Assembly: GCF_000429305.1 (NCBI RefSeq)
Contig: NZ_AUBP01000032.1
Coordinates: forward strand, 1 to 64,000
Direction: 5' to 3'
Source: Desulfovibrio inopinatus DSM 10711
Lineage (GTDB): Bacteria; Desulfobacterota; Desulfovibrionia; Desulfovibrionales; Desulfovibrionaceae
Length of the DNA: 64,000 bases
The notes under the pieces were generated by a model, which did not search any database, had not been told where the DNA came from, and saw nothing but the letters and a program-made list of their open reading frames with translations. How positions within the stretch are numbered: position 1 is the first letter of the stretch; every line of letters starts with the position of its first letter. Shown here in pieces: positions 53,613-63,328 of this stretch. Both the position numbers and the translations under genes were made by a program.

Positions 53613-54764
53613 CTATCCGGGAGTATGGAACTCCTCAGGCAAATAAATATAAAATCGGGTTTTTTCTTCAGGTGTTGAGGTGAATTCAATCGTCCCACCA
53701 AGATAGCGTTCAACGAAAACTTTGGCTGTATATGCACCGAGTCCACGCATTTTGCCTTTGGTCGAAAAAAAACGGTTGAATACTTGTAAACGAACATCTT
53801 CAGATATCACCGTCGAGTTGCTTACGCTGAATATCACCGTATTATCATGTTTGGTGCAATCAAGATGGATATCCTGACCGGATGATGACGCTTCCACGGC
53901 ATTTTTCACCAGGTTGGTAAAGGCCCGTCCCAAAAGGACAACATCGGTTTCTACGAGCAAATCACCCGCTTTATTGTCAAAAAGGATCGATACGCCGCGC
54001 TCTTGTGCCAAACGGCTTAATGAATGTTTGGCACTCACCAGAAAATCCCGAGCGAATGATTGAGACGGACTCACTTTCAATCGCATGGCTTCAGCATCGC
54101 TGAGTTCCTTTTGTTGGCGCACCAAATCAATAAGATCGTTGCTGATCTCCACTAAAGTTGAGACAATTGGGATATCAGCAGATTGTTTCTCTGAACTGAG
54201 CATGCCAATCATATTGTAGAGAGCGGAGCTCTGATTGAGAATATCGTGAAAAAATAGGCTTTCAAGCGACTGAAGTCGCTTTTCATGTGTGATGTCAAGC
54301 AAGCAGACCCAAATGAAATCTTGATCGTGATACGTGAACGGCATGGATTTGATTTCGAGATTGAGTGCCTCTTCTATCCCTGCCTTATGTCGACGAATAC
54401 GGCACTGATTGATGGCTCCACGTTTTCGCATGGATTCAAGGAGTGCTTGTGCCGCTCCGCAAAAGCGGCACACGTCCGATGCACCGCATCCTCTGGGATC
54501 TTTGCCAGCGTGAATGCAGTTGATGGCTTCTCCCAGTCGTCGTCCGATCATGAGGTCGATATCGGCTTGAGGCAGAACATCAATGAACGCCGGATTGCCG
54601 TACACGGCTTGTCGCGCTGTATTGAGAATCAACACTGCCATGGGGAGAAAATCGAAAAGAGAAAGAAGAGGAGTCTCTTCAAACAGATGAATTTGTTCAG
54701 CAAGAAGCGATTCATCGACTTTGGGGATGTCGGCGAATTCTTCGAAAGTCATGTTTTCTGCCAC
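53613..54764 (-). CDS. Cytoplasmic PAS histidine kinase with cysteine-rich sensor
   Basis: A 383-residue soluble kinase. The PAS domain (about 30-155) contains four cysteines spaced C-x9-C-x5-C-x2-C (from NCIHAGKDPRGCG to CRFCGAA), suggesting metal, Fe-S or thiol-based redox input. The kinase core has an atypical H-box (LFFHDILNQSSALYN) and an ATPase domain with NLVKNAVEAS and MRGLGAYTAKVF. No receiver is attached. The GTG at 54764 is chosen as start: GGAG lies 7 bases before it. Longer starts to 54815 lack a ribosome site. A HAD hydrolase gene lies 56 bases upstream, same strand. Cognate regulator unknown. Confidence 0.85.
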   Translation of the reverse strand: MAENMTFEEFADIPKVDESLLAEQIHLFEETPLLSLFDFLPMAVLILNTARQAVYGNPAFIDVLPQADIDLMIGRRLGEAINCIHAGKDPRGCGASDVCRFCGAAQALLESMRKRGAINQCRIRRHKAGIEEALNLEIKSMPFTYHDQDFIWVCLLDITHEKRLQSLESLFFHDILNQSSALYNMIGMLSSEKQSADIPIVSTLVEISNDLIDLVRQQKELSDAEAMRLKVSPSQSFARDFLVSAKHSLSRLAQERGVSILFDNKAGDLLVETDVVLLGRAFTNLVKNAVEASSSGQDIHLDCTKHDNTVIFSVSNSTVISEDVRLQVFNRFFSTKGKMRGLGAYTAKVFVERYLGGTIEFTSTPEEKTRFYIYLPEEFHTPG

Positions 54765-54820
54765 TGCTTTACTCCATACGCAGACGATTATGTACGCACA
54801 TTGACCTGTCGTCACTTATG

Positions 54821-55501
54821 CTAAAAGTCAAGGTGAGAAGCCAGCCAATCACCGAATTCGTCAAAGCTGTGAACTATGACATCAGCTTGCTCGAGTAGGG
54901 TTGCTTCATATGTCGTTGTCAACGCGGCGCAGAGCATGCCGGCACGCCGGGCTGCTTCGATTCCCAAAGGAGCGTCTTCAATGACAAGGCAATCTACAGG
55001 AGCAACATTGAGTCGAGCTGCACAATCAAGAAACAGCGCTGGAGCGGGTTTGCCTCTCCCTTGAGTCTGATGCAGGGTGGAAATGGCAGGAAAGAGACTG
55101 AGTAAATCCAGCTTTTCGGCGATGCCCAAAAACATATCGGGATCCATTGATGTGGCGATGCCAAAAGGGAGTTTGCGGCCGAAACGAGCGAGGAATGCGC
55201 GTGCACCGGGGATGAAGGTCACATTGGTTTGAAAACACGATTGGACGATCTCTTGCCGTTGACGAATCAGTTCATCAAGAGGACCAGGGAGCGCGTAGAT
55301 TTGTGCAAGGACAGCCGTTCCCTCTGCTAAAGACCGCCCGGTGAGCAGACTTTTGACACGGTTTCGTTCATAGGTTTTGCCGTAGTGCTGCAAAAACGCT
55401 TCTTGAGACATATCCCACAATGGTTCCGTGTCGATCAGCACACCTTCGGCATCAAAGATCAAGGCACGAATTTTACGGAGGCTCTTTGGATTGTTATTCA
55501 T
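54821..55501 (-). CDS. HAD-family hydrolase (beta-phosphoglucomutase-like)
   Basis: A 226-residue HAD subclass IA protein with the expected cap. Motif I reads LIFDAEGVLIDTEP: the nucleophilic Asp is present, but the Asp two residues later, the general acid/base in DxD, is Glu. Motif II is GIATSMD, motif III Lys in GRGKPAPALF, motif IV LVIEDAPLGIEAARRAGM. It is likely a sugar-phosphate or phosphoglycolate-type phosphatase, though the D-to-E change may alter activity. It is probably cotranscribed with the downstream PAS kinase. Ribosome site weak. Divergent from the kinase at 55603. Confidence 0.85.
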   Translation of the reverse strand: MNNNPKSLRKIRALIFDAEGVLIDTEPLWDMSQEAFLQHYGKTYERNRVKSLLTGRSLAEGTAVLAQIYALPGPLDELIRQRQEIVQSCFQTNVTFIPGARAFLARFGRKLPFGIATSMDPDMFLGIAEKLDLLSLFPAISTLHQTQGRGKPAPALFLDCAARLNVAPVDCLVIEDAPLGIEAARRAGMLCAALTTTYEATLLEQADVIVHSFDEFGDWLASHLDF

Positions 55502-55602
55502 TTCATGTTGCTCAATGCAAAGCGAAATCGTATTCTTTATTTTACGGGATCACGTGCACGCCGTGATGTCGTACATCACAGCATAGAAAACAGAGCCGTA
55601 CG

Positions 55603-58500
55603 ATGATGAAAACGAGCCGTAAACGCAAATACTCTTTGGCAAGAATTGTCTTCTGGAGTTTGACTCTGGTGGGGTGGTTGCCGCTCATTTTCATAGGGAT
55701 TTTATGGGTTGTGGACGACCATGTCGATTTTCGTCGGTTCGCCACAATGACCCGGCAAGAACATTTTTTAGAGGTGCGTCGGAGACTGAAAAATGTCGTT
55801 GACCAAGCGCTTGTCAACATCGCTTATGATAGACAACGCGAGGAAGAGTCCATTGAGACGAGCATTCGTCTCGGACTGGAACAGGACAAGGATTTGTTGA
55901 TCATCAATGGCACGCATCTCCGTGACATGATTTTCAATCACGCTGATGGAACCAATGCCGTTCACCTGCTTTTGCTTCCTTTTCGAGACATTCCTGGATT
56001 TTTCTTTTCCGCCTCTCAACGAGATCAATCGATGCGATTGTTTTCCTCGGATGGTTCTACTTTGAAGTCGTCTTCGTCGATGAGAACGGCCATACAAACC
56101 GCTATCGATTTTAGCTCCACGTCATCGAACGAAATTGTCCGTATGGAGCAACATGTTGAGGACAGCGATTCAATTCTGTTGTTTGCGTTGGCTATTGATC
56201 AGAATGAACAGGTCATCGGTTGGGGAATACCTCGAAGCGCGTATGTGAGCACCATTCAAGCACGCGTTCTTGAACGATTGCGGCAAACGCAAAACCCTGA
56301 TGGACAGTTGCTTTTTGGAGGGACGTTTGATGGCGTGTCCATCTTGGGCCCGGCAGTCGGCAAGAACATGATTGACGCGGTCGATGTTAACGGAGTTGCG
56401 ATAGTTCGAGAGCTTATCGCGGCTGCCCAAAATGGTGGCGGTTTCGTCCAATATGTCATGCCGGCCATCAATGGCCAACGTACAATCATGAAATTGAGTT
56501 ATGCCGCAGCGGTTCCTGGTTGGCCGTGGTATATCGGAGCCGGAAGTTATCTGGATGATATTGAGGCCGAATTGGAAAAGCGCCAAGCTGTGATAGATCA
56601 CAATGTTGTGACGCATTTTATGTTTATTGGCTCGACCATGATTGCACTTGGTTTGGTTTGTCTGTTTTTGTCACGATGCATAGCCGAGCGTATTCGACGA
56701 AATATCAATCTATTCTCATCGTTCTTTAAAAAAGCCGCAGAGTCTTCAGACCCCATCCCTGACGAAGAAATTGTAGTCAATGAATTTATTGAACTCGCCG
56801 TGGCTGCGAATACCATGATTGAAACACGTGAGGCTGCACTTGCCCAATTGCGTGAAAGTGAAGAGCGTTATCGTGGAATTTATGAAAACACCATGGATGG
56901 CTATTATCGGGCCGATATGCATGGTCGGCTGGTCATGGCCAGCCCTTCTGCACTCAGCATGGTCGGTTATACTTCTCTTGATGAACTTGCCGGTCAAGAT
57001 GTTGCACAAATTTTGTATCGTGATCCCTCAGATCGCAATAGACTCGTAGAACATCTGTTGCAATACGGGGCTATTCGTGGATTTCGTACGACATTAGTAT
57101 GTAAAGATGGAAGTTCCATTGAAGTGGAAACTAACTCCCGCCTGATTACCTCCCCTGAGACCGGTGAGGCTGTGGGAGTGGAAGGTATTCTTCGCGATGT
57201 GACCAAGCAACACGAAGCTCAGAAAGAACTGGCTACTCGTGAACAATATTATCGTAGTCTGTTTGAGAATACCGGTGCAGCAACGATTATTTATGGTGAC
57301 GACATGATTATTCGAAGCTGTAATTCCCGGTTTGTTGAATTGAGCGGATACTCGTTGGAAGAAATTGTTGATCATATGAGTTGGACAGATTTTGCGCATC
57401 CTTGTGAGCATGGACGTATGAAAGGCTATCATGCTGCACGGATTCATCCGGATTTGAACAATACGGCACCTCCCGACTATGACTTCACCTTTCTCGATCG
57501 TGCGGGCCAAGTAAAGACTGTCCATATGCGTGTAACCGTTATTCCAGGAACACATCAGCGCATTAGTTCCATGATTGATATTACGGACAGAAAGCAAGTG
57601 GAAGAGAAACTGGCGCAATTGAATCGAGATTTGGAAGCATTAGTTCAAGAGCGTACAGCAGAACTGGAGGCCAAAGCCCAGGCGCTGGAAGACGCGAATG
57701 TCAGACTGCGGGAGCTCGATGAACTCAAGTCCTCGCTGTTGTCTTCGGTATCGCACGAGCTGCGTACCCCGCTCACCTCCATTATGGGATTCGCAAAGAT
57801 TACCGGAAAGTCTCTTATCCGACTTTTATCAACGTACAACCCCTCGGAGACGCATCCTGATGCAGAACGGTTTGAAAGAGAATATGAAAGAATTTTGGAT
57901 AACCTCGATATTATCGCTCGTGAGGGTGAACGTTTAACCCGCCTTATCAATGATTTCCTTGATCTCGATAAGATAGAATCCGGCCTTATGCACTGGCGCG
58001 ATGCCGACATTGATCCGTCTGAAGCGATTCAGCATGGAATCAATGCGGTCAGAGGGCAATTTGAAGCCAATAGCAACGTCAAACTCGTTGTTGATGTCGG
58101 AACGCTTCCTTTTGTCCACATGGACCGCGACAAGCTTTCTCAAGTCGTCATCAATCTCCTCAACAATGCGGCGAAGTTCACCGAGGAAGGAGAAGTGCGA
58201 TTACGCGCGGTCAGTGAAAATAATGTCGTGAAGCTCACCGTGACGGACACGGGTGAAGGAATAGCGAAAGAACATCATGACAGAATTTTTGACAAGTTTC
58301 ATAAACTGGACAATAGCGACACGCTGAGTGGCAATAAAAAAGGGACGGGATTGGGGTTGTCCATCTGTAAGCAAATCATTGAACATTACGGTGGGCGTAT
58401 ATGGGTCGAAAGTGAGCCGGAGAATGGAAGTCAGTTTATTGTGGTATTGCCCATCGTGGAGAACAGTACTCCGGGGCCGAACTCAGTCCATTCCGTATAA
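55603..58500 (+). CDS. Membrane histidine kinase with Cache sensor and two PAS domains
   Basis: A 965-residue kinase without receiver. Helix 1 near 15-35 and helix 2 near 343-365 enclose a large periplasmic domain. Its distal part (IMKLSYAAAVPGWPWYIGAG, then YLDDIEAELE) is a Cache_2-type fold, common for small carboxylic acids. Two PAS domains (about 415-535 and 540-660; ENTMDGYYRADMHGR and FENTGAATIIYGDD) are followed by a coiled coil, HisKA (LLSSVSHELRTPLTSIMGFA near 722) with an unusually long insertion before the second helix, and an ATPase with NLLNNAAKFT and GTGLGLSICKQI. The cognate regulator is not adjacent. Confidence 0.9.
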   Translation: MMKTSRKRKYSLARIVFWSLTLVGWLPLIFIGILWVVDDHVDFRRFATMTRQEHFLEVRRRLKNVVDQALVNIAYDRQREEESIETSIRLGLEQDKDLLIINGTHLRDMIFNHADGTNAVHLLLLPFRDIPGFFFSASQRDQSMRLFSSDGSTLKSSSSMRTAIQTAIDFSSTSSNEIVRMEQHVEDSDSILLFALAIDQNEQVIGWGIPRSAYVSTIQARVLERLRQTQNPDGQLLFGGTFDGVSILGPAVGKNMIDAVDVNGVAIVRELIAAAQNGGGFVQYVMPAINGQRTIMKLSYAAAVPGWPWYIGAGSYLDDIEAELEKRQAVIDHNVVTHFMFIGSTMIALGLVCLFLSRCIAERIRRNINLFSSFFKKAAESSDPIPDEEIVVNEFIELAVAANTMIETREAALAQLRESEERYRGIYENTMDGYYRADMHGRLVMASPSALSMVGYTSLDELAGQDVAQILYRDPSDRNRLVEHLLQYGAIRGFRTTLVCKDGSSIEVETNSRLITSPETGEAVGVEGILRDVTKQHEAQKELATREQYYRSLFENTGAATIIYGDDMIIRSCNSRFVELSGYSLEEIVDHMSWTDFAHPCEHGRMKGYHAARIHPDLNNTAPPDYDFTFLDRAGQVKTVHMRVTVIPGTHQRISSMIDITDRKQVEEKLAQLNRDLEALVQERTAELEAKAQALEDANVRLRELDELKSSLLSSVSHELRTPLTSIMGFAKITGKSLIRLLSTYNPSETHPDAERFEREYERILDNLDIIAREGERLTRLINDFLDLDKIESGLMHWRDADIDPSEAIQHGINAVRGQFEANSNVKLVVDVGTLPFVHMDRDKLSQVVINLLNNAAKFTEEGEVRLRAVSENNVVKLTVTDTGEGIAKEHHDRIFDKFHKLDNSDTLSGNKKGTGLGLSICKQIIEHYGGRIWVESEPENGSQFIVVLPIVENSTPGPNSVHSV

Positions 58501-58541
58501 CAGATGTGTTTGAGACAATAAGGATAGTATTTCAACAAAAT

Positions 58542-58580
58542 AGGGACGAGCATGCAGTGAAACACCGCCTGCTCGTCCCT
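58542..58580 (-). terminator. Hairpin terminator in convergent gap
   Basis: AGGGACGAGCA pairs with TGCTCGTCCCT (11 bp, 17-base loop). On the minus strand ATTTTGTT follows, so it best fits the end of the DHH phosphoesterase transcript, but it can also stop the kinase transcript. Confidence 0.7.
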
Positions 58581-58717
58581 GCCCGCGTTTGTTTCACGTA
58601 GCCTCTGCCTGTATGGCCTATTCGAGGGACGGAAACTGTTTTATTTTATGACTCGACTTTTCTAAAAAATCAAGTCTTCTGCGCGTTCAAGTTCGTGTTG
58701 AAGACAAACCTTTTCAC

Positions 58718-59635
58718 TTAGCCGCTGTTGTTCACGGTGGCAATAAGTTCTTGCAGTACCGTCTCCGCTTGGGATGTATCAACTTGGCATGTTCCGACTT
58801 TCATATGGCCACCGCCACCATATTTGAGCATGAGTTTTCCAACGTCGGTTTTATTGGTCCGGTTGATGATACTGTGACCTACCGTGAATACGGTGTTTTG
58901 CTTCTGTTTGCCCCAAATGATTTGGATGGAGATATTGCATTGCGGGAAGATCGTATACAGGGTGAAGCGATTTCCCGTATAAATTTCATCTTGATTGCGT
59001 AGGTCAAGCACGATGCAGGACCCGTGAATGGTCGAATTATCTTCGATCATTTTTCGGAATAATTTTTCCTGTTCGAAGTATCGACTGATACGCTCTTTGA
59101 CGTCATGGTCTTCAAGGAGCGTGTCCACGGACATGGTCCGGCACATGTCGACGAGCCGCTCCATGAGTTGATAATTGCTGATTCGGTAGTCGCGGTAACG
59201 GCCAAGGCCTGTGCGGGGATCCATGATGAAGCTGAGAAGAATCCAACCTGCTGGATTGCTAATCTCGTCGGCTGTAAGATTACCGCTATCGCACCGGTCA
59301 ACATATTCCAGCATCTCGTCAAGGTGTTTGGGAAACGTCTCATGTCCGCCGTAATATTCCCAAATCACACGAGCACAACTCGGATAGTCTTTGCTTGCTC
59401 CCTTGAATTCGAAATTGAAATCAAGCCGCTCCTTTTCACTGGAGTGGTGATCGAACCACAGTCCTACTCCAGGGGCATAGGGCACATTGGCCAGGATATC
59501 ATTGTCGCTTACCGGGACGAGACCATCCTGCACATCTTTGGGGTGGACAAACTTCCATTCGTCCATCACGCCGGCCTCTTTGAGCAGCACGGCGCAAATC
59601 AGTCCATCGAAATCAGAGCGGGTTAACAGTCTCAT
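58718..59635 (-). CDS. DHH-family phosphoesterase
   Basis: A 305-residue phosphoesterase of the DHH superfamily (RecJ, NrnA/oligoribonuclease and exopolyphosphatase relatives). The N-terminal metal site includes TRSDFDGLICAVLLKE and GLWFDHHSSEKERLDF with the DHH triad; EYVDRCDSGNL supplies another Asp. The C-terminal DHHA1 substrate domain ends GGGGHMKVGTCQVDT, where GGGH-type loops bind the nucleic acid or phosphate. It could degrade nano-RNAs, c-di-nucleotide products or short polyphosphate, and the sequence alone does not decide. AAGGAAG ribosome site; a single-gene unit. Confidence 0.82.
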   Translation of the reverse strand: MRLLTRSDFDGLICAVLLKEAGVMDEWKFVHPKDVQDGLVPVSDNDILANVPYAPGVGLWFDHHSSEKERLDFNFEFKGASKDYPSCARVIWEYYGGHETFPKHLDEMLEYVDRCDSGNLTADEISNPAGWILLSFIMDPRTGLGRYRDYRISNYQLMERLVDMCRTMSVDTLLEDHDVKERISRYFEQEKLFRKMIEDNSTIHGSCIVLDLRNQDEIYTGNRFTLYTIFPQCNISIQIIWGKQKQNTVFTVGHSIINRTNKTDVGKLMLKYGGGGHMKVGTCQVDTSQAETVLQELIATVNNSG

Positions 59636-60180
59636 GATATTTGCTTCCTTTCACAGTTTCGTGGAGTTGACGTAATCCTTCTGCTTGTAACGCATTTCGA
59701 AGCCGCCTGACAAGACAGTTTGCCAGTTATGTCGTCATCAAGCCCGAAATCTCCGTTTTCGGTTCATGGAGGAATTTAGAGGAATAAATCGTATTTTTAA
59801 GGATTAAGCTATTTCAGGGTATATATCTGGCTTATCGCACTCAAGCGTACCTCACACTGTCTTATCGTCTCTCACTCTAAATAATTCTCAATTTGACAGA
59901 AGGCATTTCCTCGCATAGTGTTCTATAATGAAAGAACGCTGATACATGTGGTGAAAAATCATCAATTGTATGAGCGATATCAGGCAGTTTTTTTCTGCAG
60001 AGAAGGACTACCTTACATGATGTCTTGTTCTTTACACAATCACATTCTTTTGCTGCCGTACATTTTTTTTTCGCGTTCTCCCGGAGTTGCGTTATTTATG
60101 TAACACTTAGAGCGGCCAAAAGATTTCCCACTACAACTTCTATCAAACCTCACATCGTCCGGGCGATGTACGAAGATCAT
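59636..60180. other. Long intergenic leader of the glycine betaine operon
   Basis: About 545 bases between divergent genes. A TTGACA box at 59893-59898 with TAGTGT 17 bases later is one candidate promoter; a perfect TATAAT at 59924-59929 lies nearby without a matching -35 box. Either implies a leader of over 230 bases before proV. I see no riboswitch I can name. The in-frame extension of proV back to 60025 has no family resemblance. Confidence 0.45.
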
Positions 60181-61380
60181 ATGAGTAAAATCGAAGTCCA
60201 GAATCTTTACAAGGTGTTCGGGCGCAATCCCGAGCGGGCTATCCCTATGCTCGAGCAGGGAAAGGCAAAAGATGAAATACTCAAGAAAACGAAACTGAGT
60301 GTTGGGGTCAATAATGTTTCCTTCTCTGTTAATGAGGGGGAAATTCTTGTTATTATGGGCCTTTCCGGGAGCGGTAAATCAACGCTGATTCGTTGTGTCA
60401 ATCGACTTATAGAACCTACTGACGGTGTCATCAACATTGACGGCGTTGACGTCATGGGGCTCTCGCATGATGATTTGCTTGCCTTTCGACGCAAAAAGTT
60501 CGGGATGGTCTTTCAGAATTTCGCGCTGTTCCCCCATCGGACCGTTTTGGAAAATGTCGAGTTCGGTCTGGAGATCCAGGGAAAAGATGCTGCCTTCATG
60601 CGCAAAAAAGCCACGGAATCGCTCAATCTTGTCGGATTGGAAGGTTGGGGTGATTATTACCCCAAAAATCTGTCCGGCGGCATGCAGCAGCGCGTCGGCT
60701 TGGCACGTGCTTTGGCGGTCGATCCCGATATCTTGATTATGGACGAAGCGTTCAGCGCTTTGGACCCACTTATTCGTCAGGATATGCAGGATGAGCTTAT
60801 CGCCCTGCAGGATCGCGTCCAGAAAACCATTTTATTTATCACCCACGATCTCGATGAAGCCCTGAAGCTTGGTGATCGCATTATATTGTTAAAAGATGGT
60901 AAACTTGTTCAGGAAGGCACCGCCGAAGATATCCTCACCAATCCTGCCACGCCGTATGTCGAGAAATTTGTCGAGAATGTGGATATGTCGAAAGTCTTGA
61001 CGGCCAAGTCTGTCATGAACCCTCCACGTGTCGTTGCCTATCGGACAGATGGACCACGAGTTGCTCTGCATAAAATGCGTGAAGCCGGCATTTCCAGCCT
61101 GTTTGTGTTAGGGAAAGGCCACATTCTGCGTGGTATGGTGACGGCCGAAGATGCAGCCGATGCCATCAAAAACGGCGCAAAAGATCTCGAATCCATTTTG
61201 AACACCGATATTAAAACCGTTGAGCTCGATACCCCGGTCCTTGATTTCATGCAGGAATTGGCCGCGTTGCCGATCCCGATTGCCGTGGTCAAGGAAGACG
61301 GCAAATTGGCTGGCGTTATTGTGCGTGGCTCGCTTTTGGCGGGTTTGACGGAAAAGGGACAGGCGGAAACCAATGACTGA
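60181..61380 (+). CDS. proV: Glycine betaine/proline ABC transporter ATPase
   Basis: A 399-residue ATPase, matching E. coli ProV (400). The start IEVQNLYKVFGRNPERAI is typical. Walker A is GLSGSGKST (about 62-70), the ABC signature is LSGGMQQRVGLARALAVDP, and Walker B is ILIMDEAFSALDP. Two CBS domains occupy the C-terminal third (about 275-395), used in this family as ionic-strength sensors or nucleotide binders. It energises osmoprotectant import with ProW and the ProX-like protein. The ATG at 60181 is preferred; the one at 60166 is equally in frame but poorer by family alignment. Overlaps proW by 8 bases. Confidence 0.94.
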   Translation: MSKIEVQNLYKVFGRNPERAIPMLEQGKAKDEILKKTKLSVGVNNVSFSVNEGEILVIMGLSGSGKSTLIRCVNRLIEPTDGVINIDGVDVMGLSHDDLLAFRRKKFGMVFQNFALFPHRTVLENVEFGLEIQGKDAAFMRKKATESLNLVGLEGWGDYYPKNLSGGMQQRVGLARALAVDPDILIMDEAFSALDPLIRQDMQDELIALQDRVQKTILFITHDLDEALKLGDRIILLKDGKLVQEGTAEDILTNPATPYVEKFVENVDMSKVLTAKSVMNPPRVVAYRTDGPRVALHKMREAGISSLFVLGKGHILRGMVTAEDAADAIKNGAKDLESILNTDIKTVELDTPVLDFMQELAALPIPIAVVKEDGKLAGVIVRGSLLAGLTEKGQAETND

Positions 61381-62203
61381 TTACAGAATTCCTATCGCGG
61401 AAACCGTTCGCGGCACCATTGATTTTCTTTCGGATAATTTCGCACCGCTGACGAAAGCGGTGTCGAGTGTCATGGAAACGCTCATCGAATTTCTCGTCGA
61501 GGGTTTGCTTCAAGTTCATCCGCTCATCATCATTGTAGTTGTAGCACTGATTGCATGGCGGGTGGCGAGCCGGGGGGTGGCACTCTTCACGTTTTTTGGC
61601 TTGCTTCTTATTTGGAACCAAAACCTTTGGGAACCGACTGTCGAGACATTGGCGTTGGTCGTTTTTGCTACAGCTATTGCCGTACTTATCGGTCTGCCTC
61701 TTGGCATTCTCTCGGCGATCTACAAAGGCGTTTATCGAGTTGTGTTTCCCATTCTTGATTTTATGCAAACCATGCCGGCGTTTGTCTATCTTATACCGGC
61801 GATTCCTTTTTTTGGTCTTGGTCCAGTTTCGGCGATATTTTCCACGGTTATTTTTGCCATGCCGCCAGCAATCCGGCTCACGTGCTTGGGCATCAAGCAG
61901 GTGCCTGAATCCTTAACTGAAGCCGCTGATGCGTTCGGTGCGACCAAAAGCCAAAAGCTTTTGAAGGTTCAATTGCCGCTTGCGGGGCCGACAATAATGG
62001 CCGGTGTCAACCAAACTATTATGTTGTCACTGTCCATGGTCGTTATCGCCGCAATGATCGGTGCCGGAGGCTTGGGGTCTGAAGTCTGGAAGGCCATTCA
62101 ACGCTTTCAACCTGGCCAAGGGTTTGCCGCTGGCTTGGGTGTTGTTATCTTGGCCATTATTCTTGACCGTATTACGCAGCAGGTTGGAGCAAAGAATTAT
62201 TAA
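61373..62203 (+). CDS. proW: Glycine betaine/proline ABC transporter permease
   Basis: A 276-residue inner-membrane permease with about six to seven helices. The ATPase-contact (EAA) loop reads LTEAADAFGATKSQKLLKVQ, and conserved FMQTMPAFVYLIPAIPFFGL and MVVIAAMIGAGGLGSEVW stretches identify the OpuAB/ProW family. It lacks the extended N-terminal tail of E. coli ProW (354 residues). It overlaps proV by 8 bases, ensuring coupled translation, and precedes the binding-protein gene by 235 bases. Confidence 0.94.
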   Translation: MTDYRIPIAETVRGTIDFLSDNFAPLTKAVSSVMETLIEFLVEGLLQVHPLIIIVVVALIAWRVASRGVALFTFFGLLLIWNQNLWEPTVETLALVVFATAIAVLIGLPLGILSAIYKGVYRVVFPILDFMQTMPAFVYLIPAIPFFGLGPVSAIFSTVIFAMPPAIRLTCLGIKQVPESLTEAADAFGATKSQKLLKVQLPLAGPTIMAGVNQTIMLSLSMVVIAAMIGAGGLGSEVWKAIQRFQPGQGFAAGLGVVILAIILDRITQQVGAKNY

Positions 62204-62306
62204 CCTTCGCATTCTACGGCAACTTTCACCCCGGAAGACATGGTGTGGCGGGTGGGGAAAAAATGTTTCCGCATTCCGTTTGAACGGTGTATGACCGGAC
62301 ATATCC

Positions 62307-62337
62307 ACGCATCTCCGCCGACGAGGCGGGGATGCGT
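62307..62337 (+). promoter_or_regulatory. Intercistronic hairpin between proW and proX
   Basis: ACGCATCTCCGCC pairs with GGCGGGGATGCGT (13 positions, one mismatch) around a GACGA loop, with no T run. In binding-protein operons such hairpins often protect the downstream message and raise the level of the binding protein; a promoter for proX after it is also possible. Confidence 0.6.
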
Positions 62338-62438
62338 TGGTGTCATAGATACGCGCACATGGCGCAGGGTCTTATCGTAATTGTATATTTCACATGAGAC
62401 CAACCACGAAGACGAAAACTCGAACAAGGAGACATCAC

Positions 62439-63302
62439 ATGAAAAAATTACTTTTTGCCTTCATTGCAGCTTGCTTGATTTTGCCCAGCTTGGCAGGACA
62501 GGCTTTGGCAGACGACAAAAAGATCGAGTTTGCCTATGTTGAATGGGATAGCTCTGTGGCGACCATCAATGTAATGAAAGCCATTCTTGAAGATGAACTG
62601 GGCTATAAAATGAAATTGACGTCGGTTGCAGCGGCAGCGATGTGGCAGGCGACGGCCTCCGGAGATGTCGACGGTTTCGCTTGCGCTTGGTTGCCCGCCA
62701 CACATGCTGACTACTACAAAGCCTTTGGGAAAAAAGTCGTCGATCTTGGAGCGAGCCTCAATGGCGCGAAAATCGGTTGGGTTGTTCCGACCTACGTGAC
62801 CATCGATTCTATTGAACAAGTTAATGCCAATGCCGACAAGTTCGACGGCAAGGTTATTGGTATCGATCCCGGCGCTGGCCTGATGCGTGCTTCGGAAGAG
62901 GCCATGAAAGAATACGATCTGAAAGACATGAAATTGCTCGAAGGATCGGACGCCACGATGACAGCTGCCCTGGGCGATGCCGTCAAAAACAATAAATGGA
63001 TCATTGTTACCGGCTGGACTCCTCACTGGATGTTCGCCACATGGGATCTGAAATATCTCAAGGACCCCAAGAGTGTTTTTGGTGGAGAAGAATCCGTCCA
63101 CACCATAGTGCGCGAAGGGTTTGAAAAAGACCATCCCGAAGCAGCTGCGTTCCTGAAAAATTTCCATTGGACAGCCAAAGAAGAAGCCCAAGTCATGGTT
63201 GCCAACCGCAAACAAGGCTCGGATTTATTAGAAAACGCGAGAGCATGGCTCAAAGAACATCCTGAACGTGTGCAGGAATGGCTCAAAGGCGTGAAAAAAT
63301 AG
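62439..63302 (+). CDS. proX: Glycine betaine-binding periplasmic protein
   Basis: A 287-residue binding protein. The ATG at 62439 has an AAGGAG site and starts a signal peptide (MKKLLFAFIAACLILPSLAG, cleavage near ALADD). The mature part opens IEFAYVEWDSSVATINVMKA and includes AMWQATASGDVDGFACAWLP and VTGWTPHWMFATWDLKYLKD, the OpuAC-type pattern whose tryptophans form the cation-pi cage for the trimethylammonium head group. It delivers betaine, choline or related osmoprotectants to ProVW. It is closer to the OpuAC/GbuC type than to E. coli ProX. Confidence 0.93.
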   Translation: MKKLLFAFIAACLILPSLAGQALADDKKIEFAYVEWDSSVATINVMKAILEDELGYKMKLTSVAAAAMWQATASGDVDGFACAWLPATHADYYKAFGKKVVDLGASLNGAKIGWVVPTYVTIDSIEQVNANADKFDGKVIGIDPGAGLMRASEEAMKEYDLKDMKLLEGSDATMTAALGDAVKNNKWIIVTGWTPHWMFATWDLKYLKDPKSVFGGEESVHTIVREGFEKDHPEAAAFLKNFHWTAKEEAQVMVANRKQGSDLLENARAWLKEHPERVQEWLKGVKK

Positions 63303-63328
63303 TTTTTCCTGACTTACTTCGCATTATG

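Noticed and set aside
59893-59929. TTGACA and a perfect TATAAT before proV as one promoter
   Set aside because: The spacing is 25 bases, too long for sigma70; they cannot belong to the same promoter.
60025-60180. N-terminal extension of proV by 52 codons
   Set aside because: The added residues are unlike any ABC ATPase and the family alignment begins at the ATG at 60181.
62448-63215. A 255-codon open frame antisense to proX
   Set aside because: It is a shadow of the betaine-binding protein gene, which has a signal peptide, ribosome site and clear family match.
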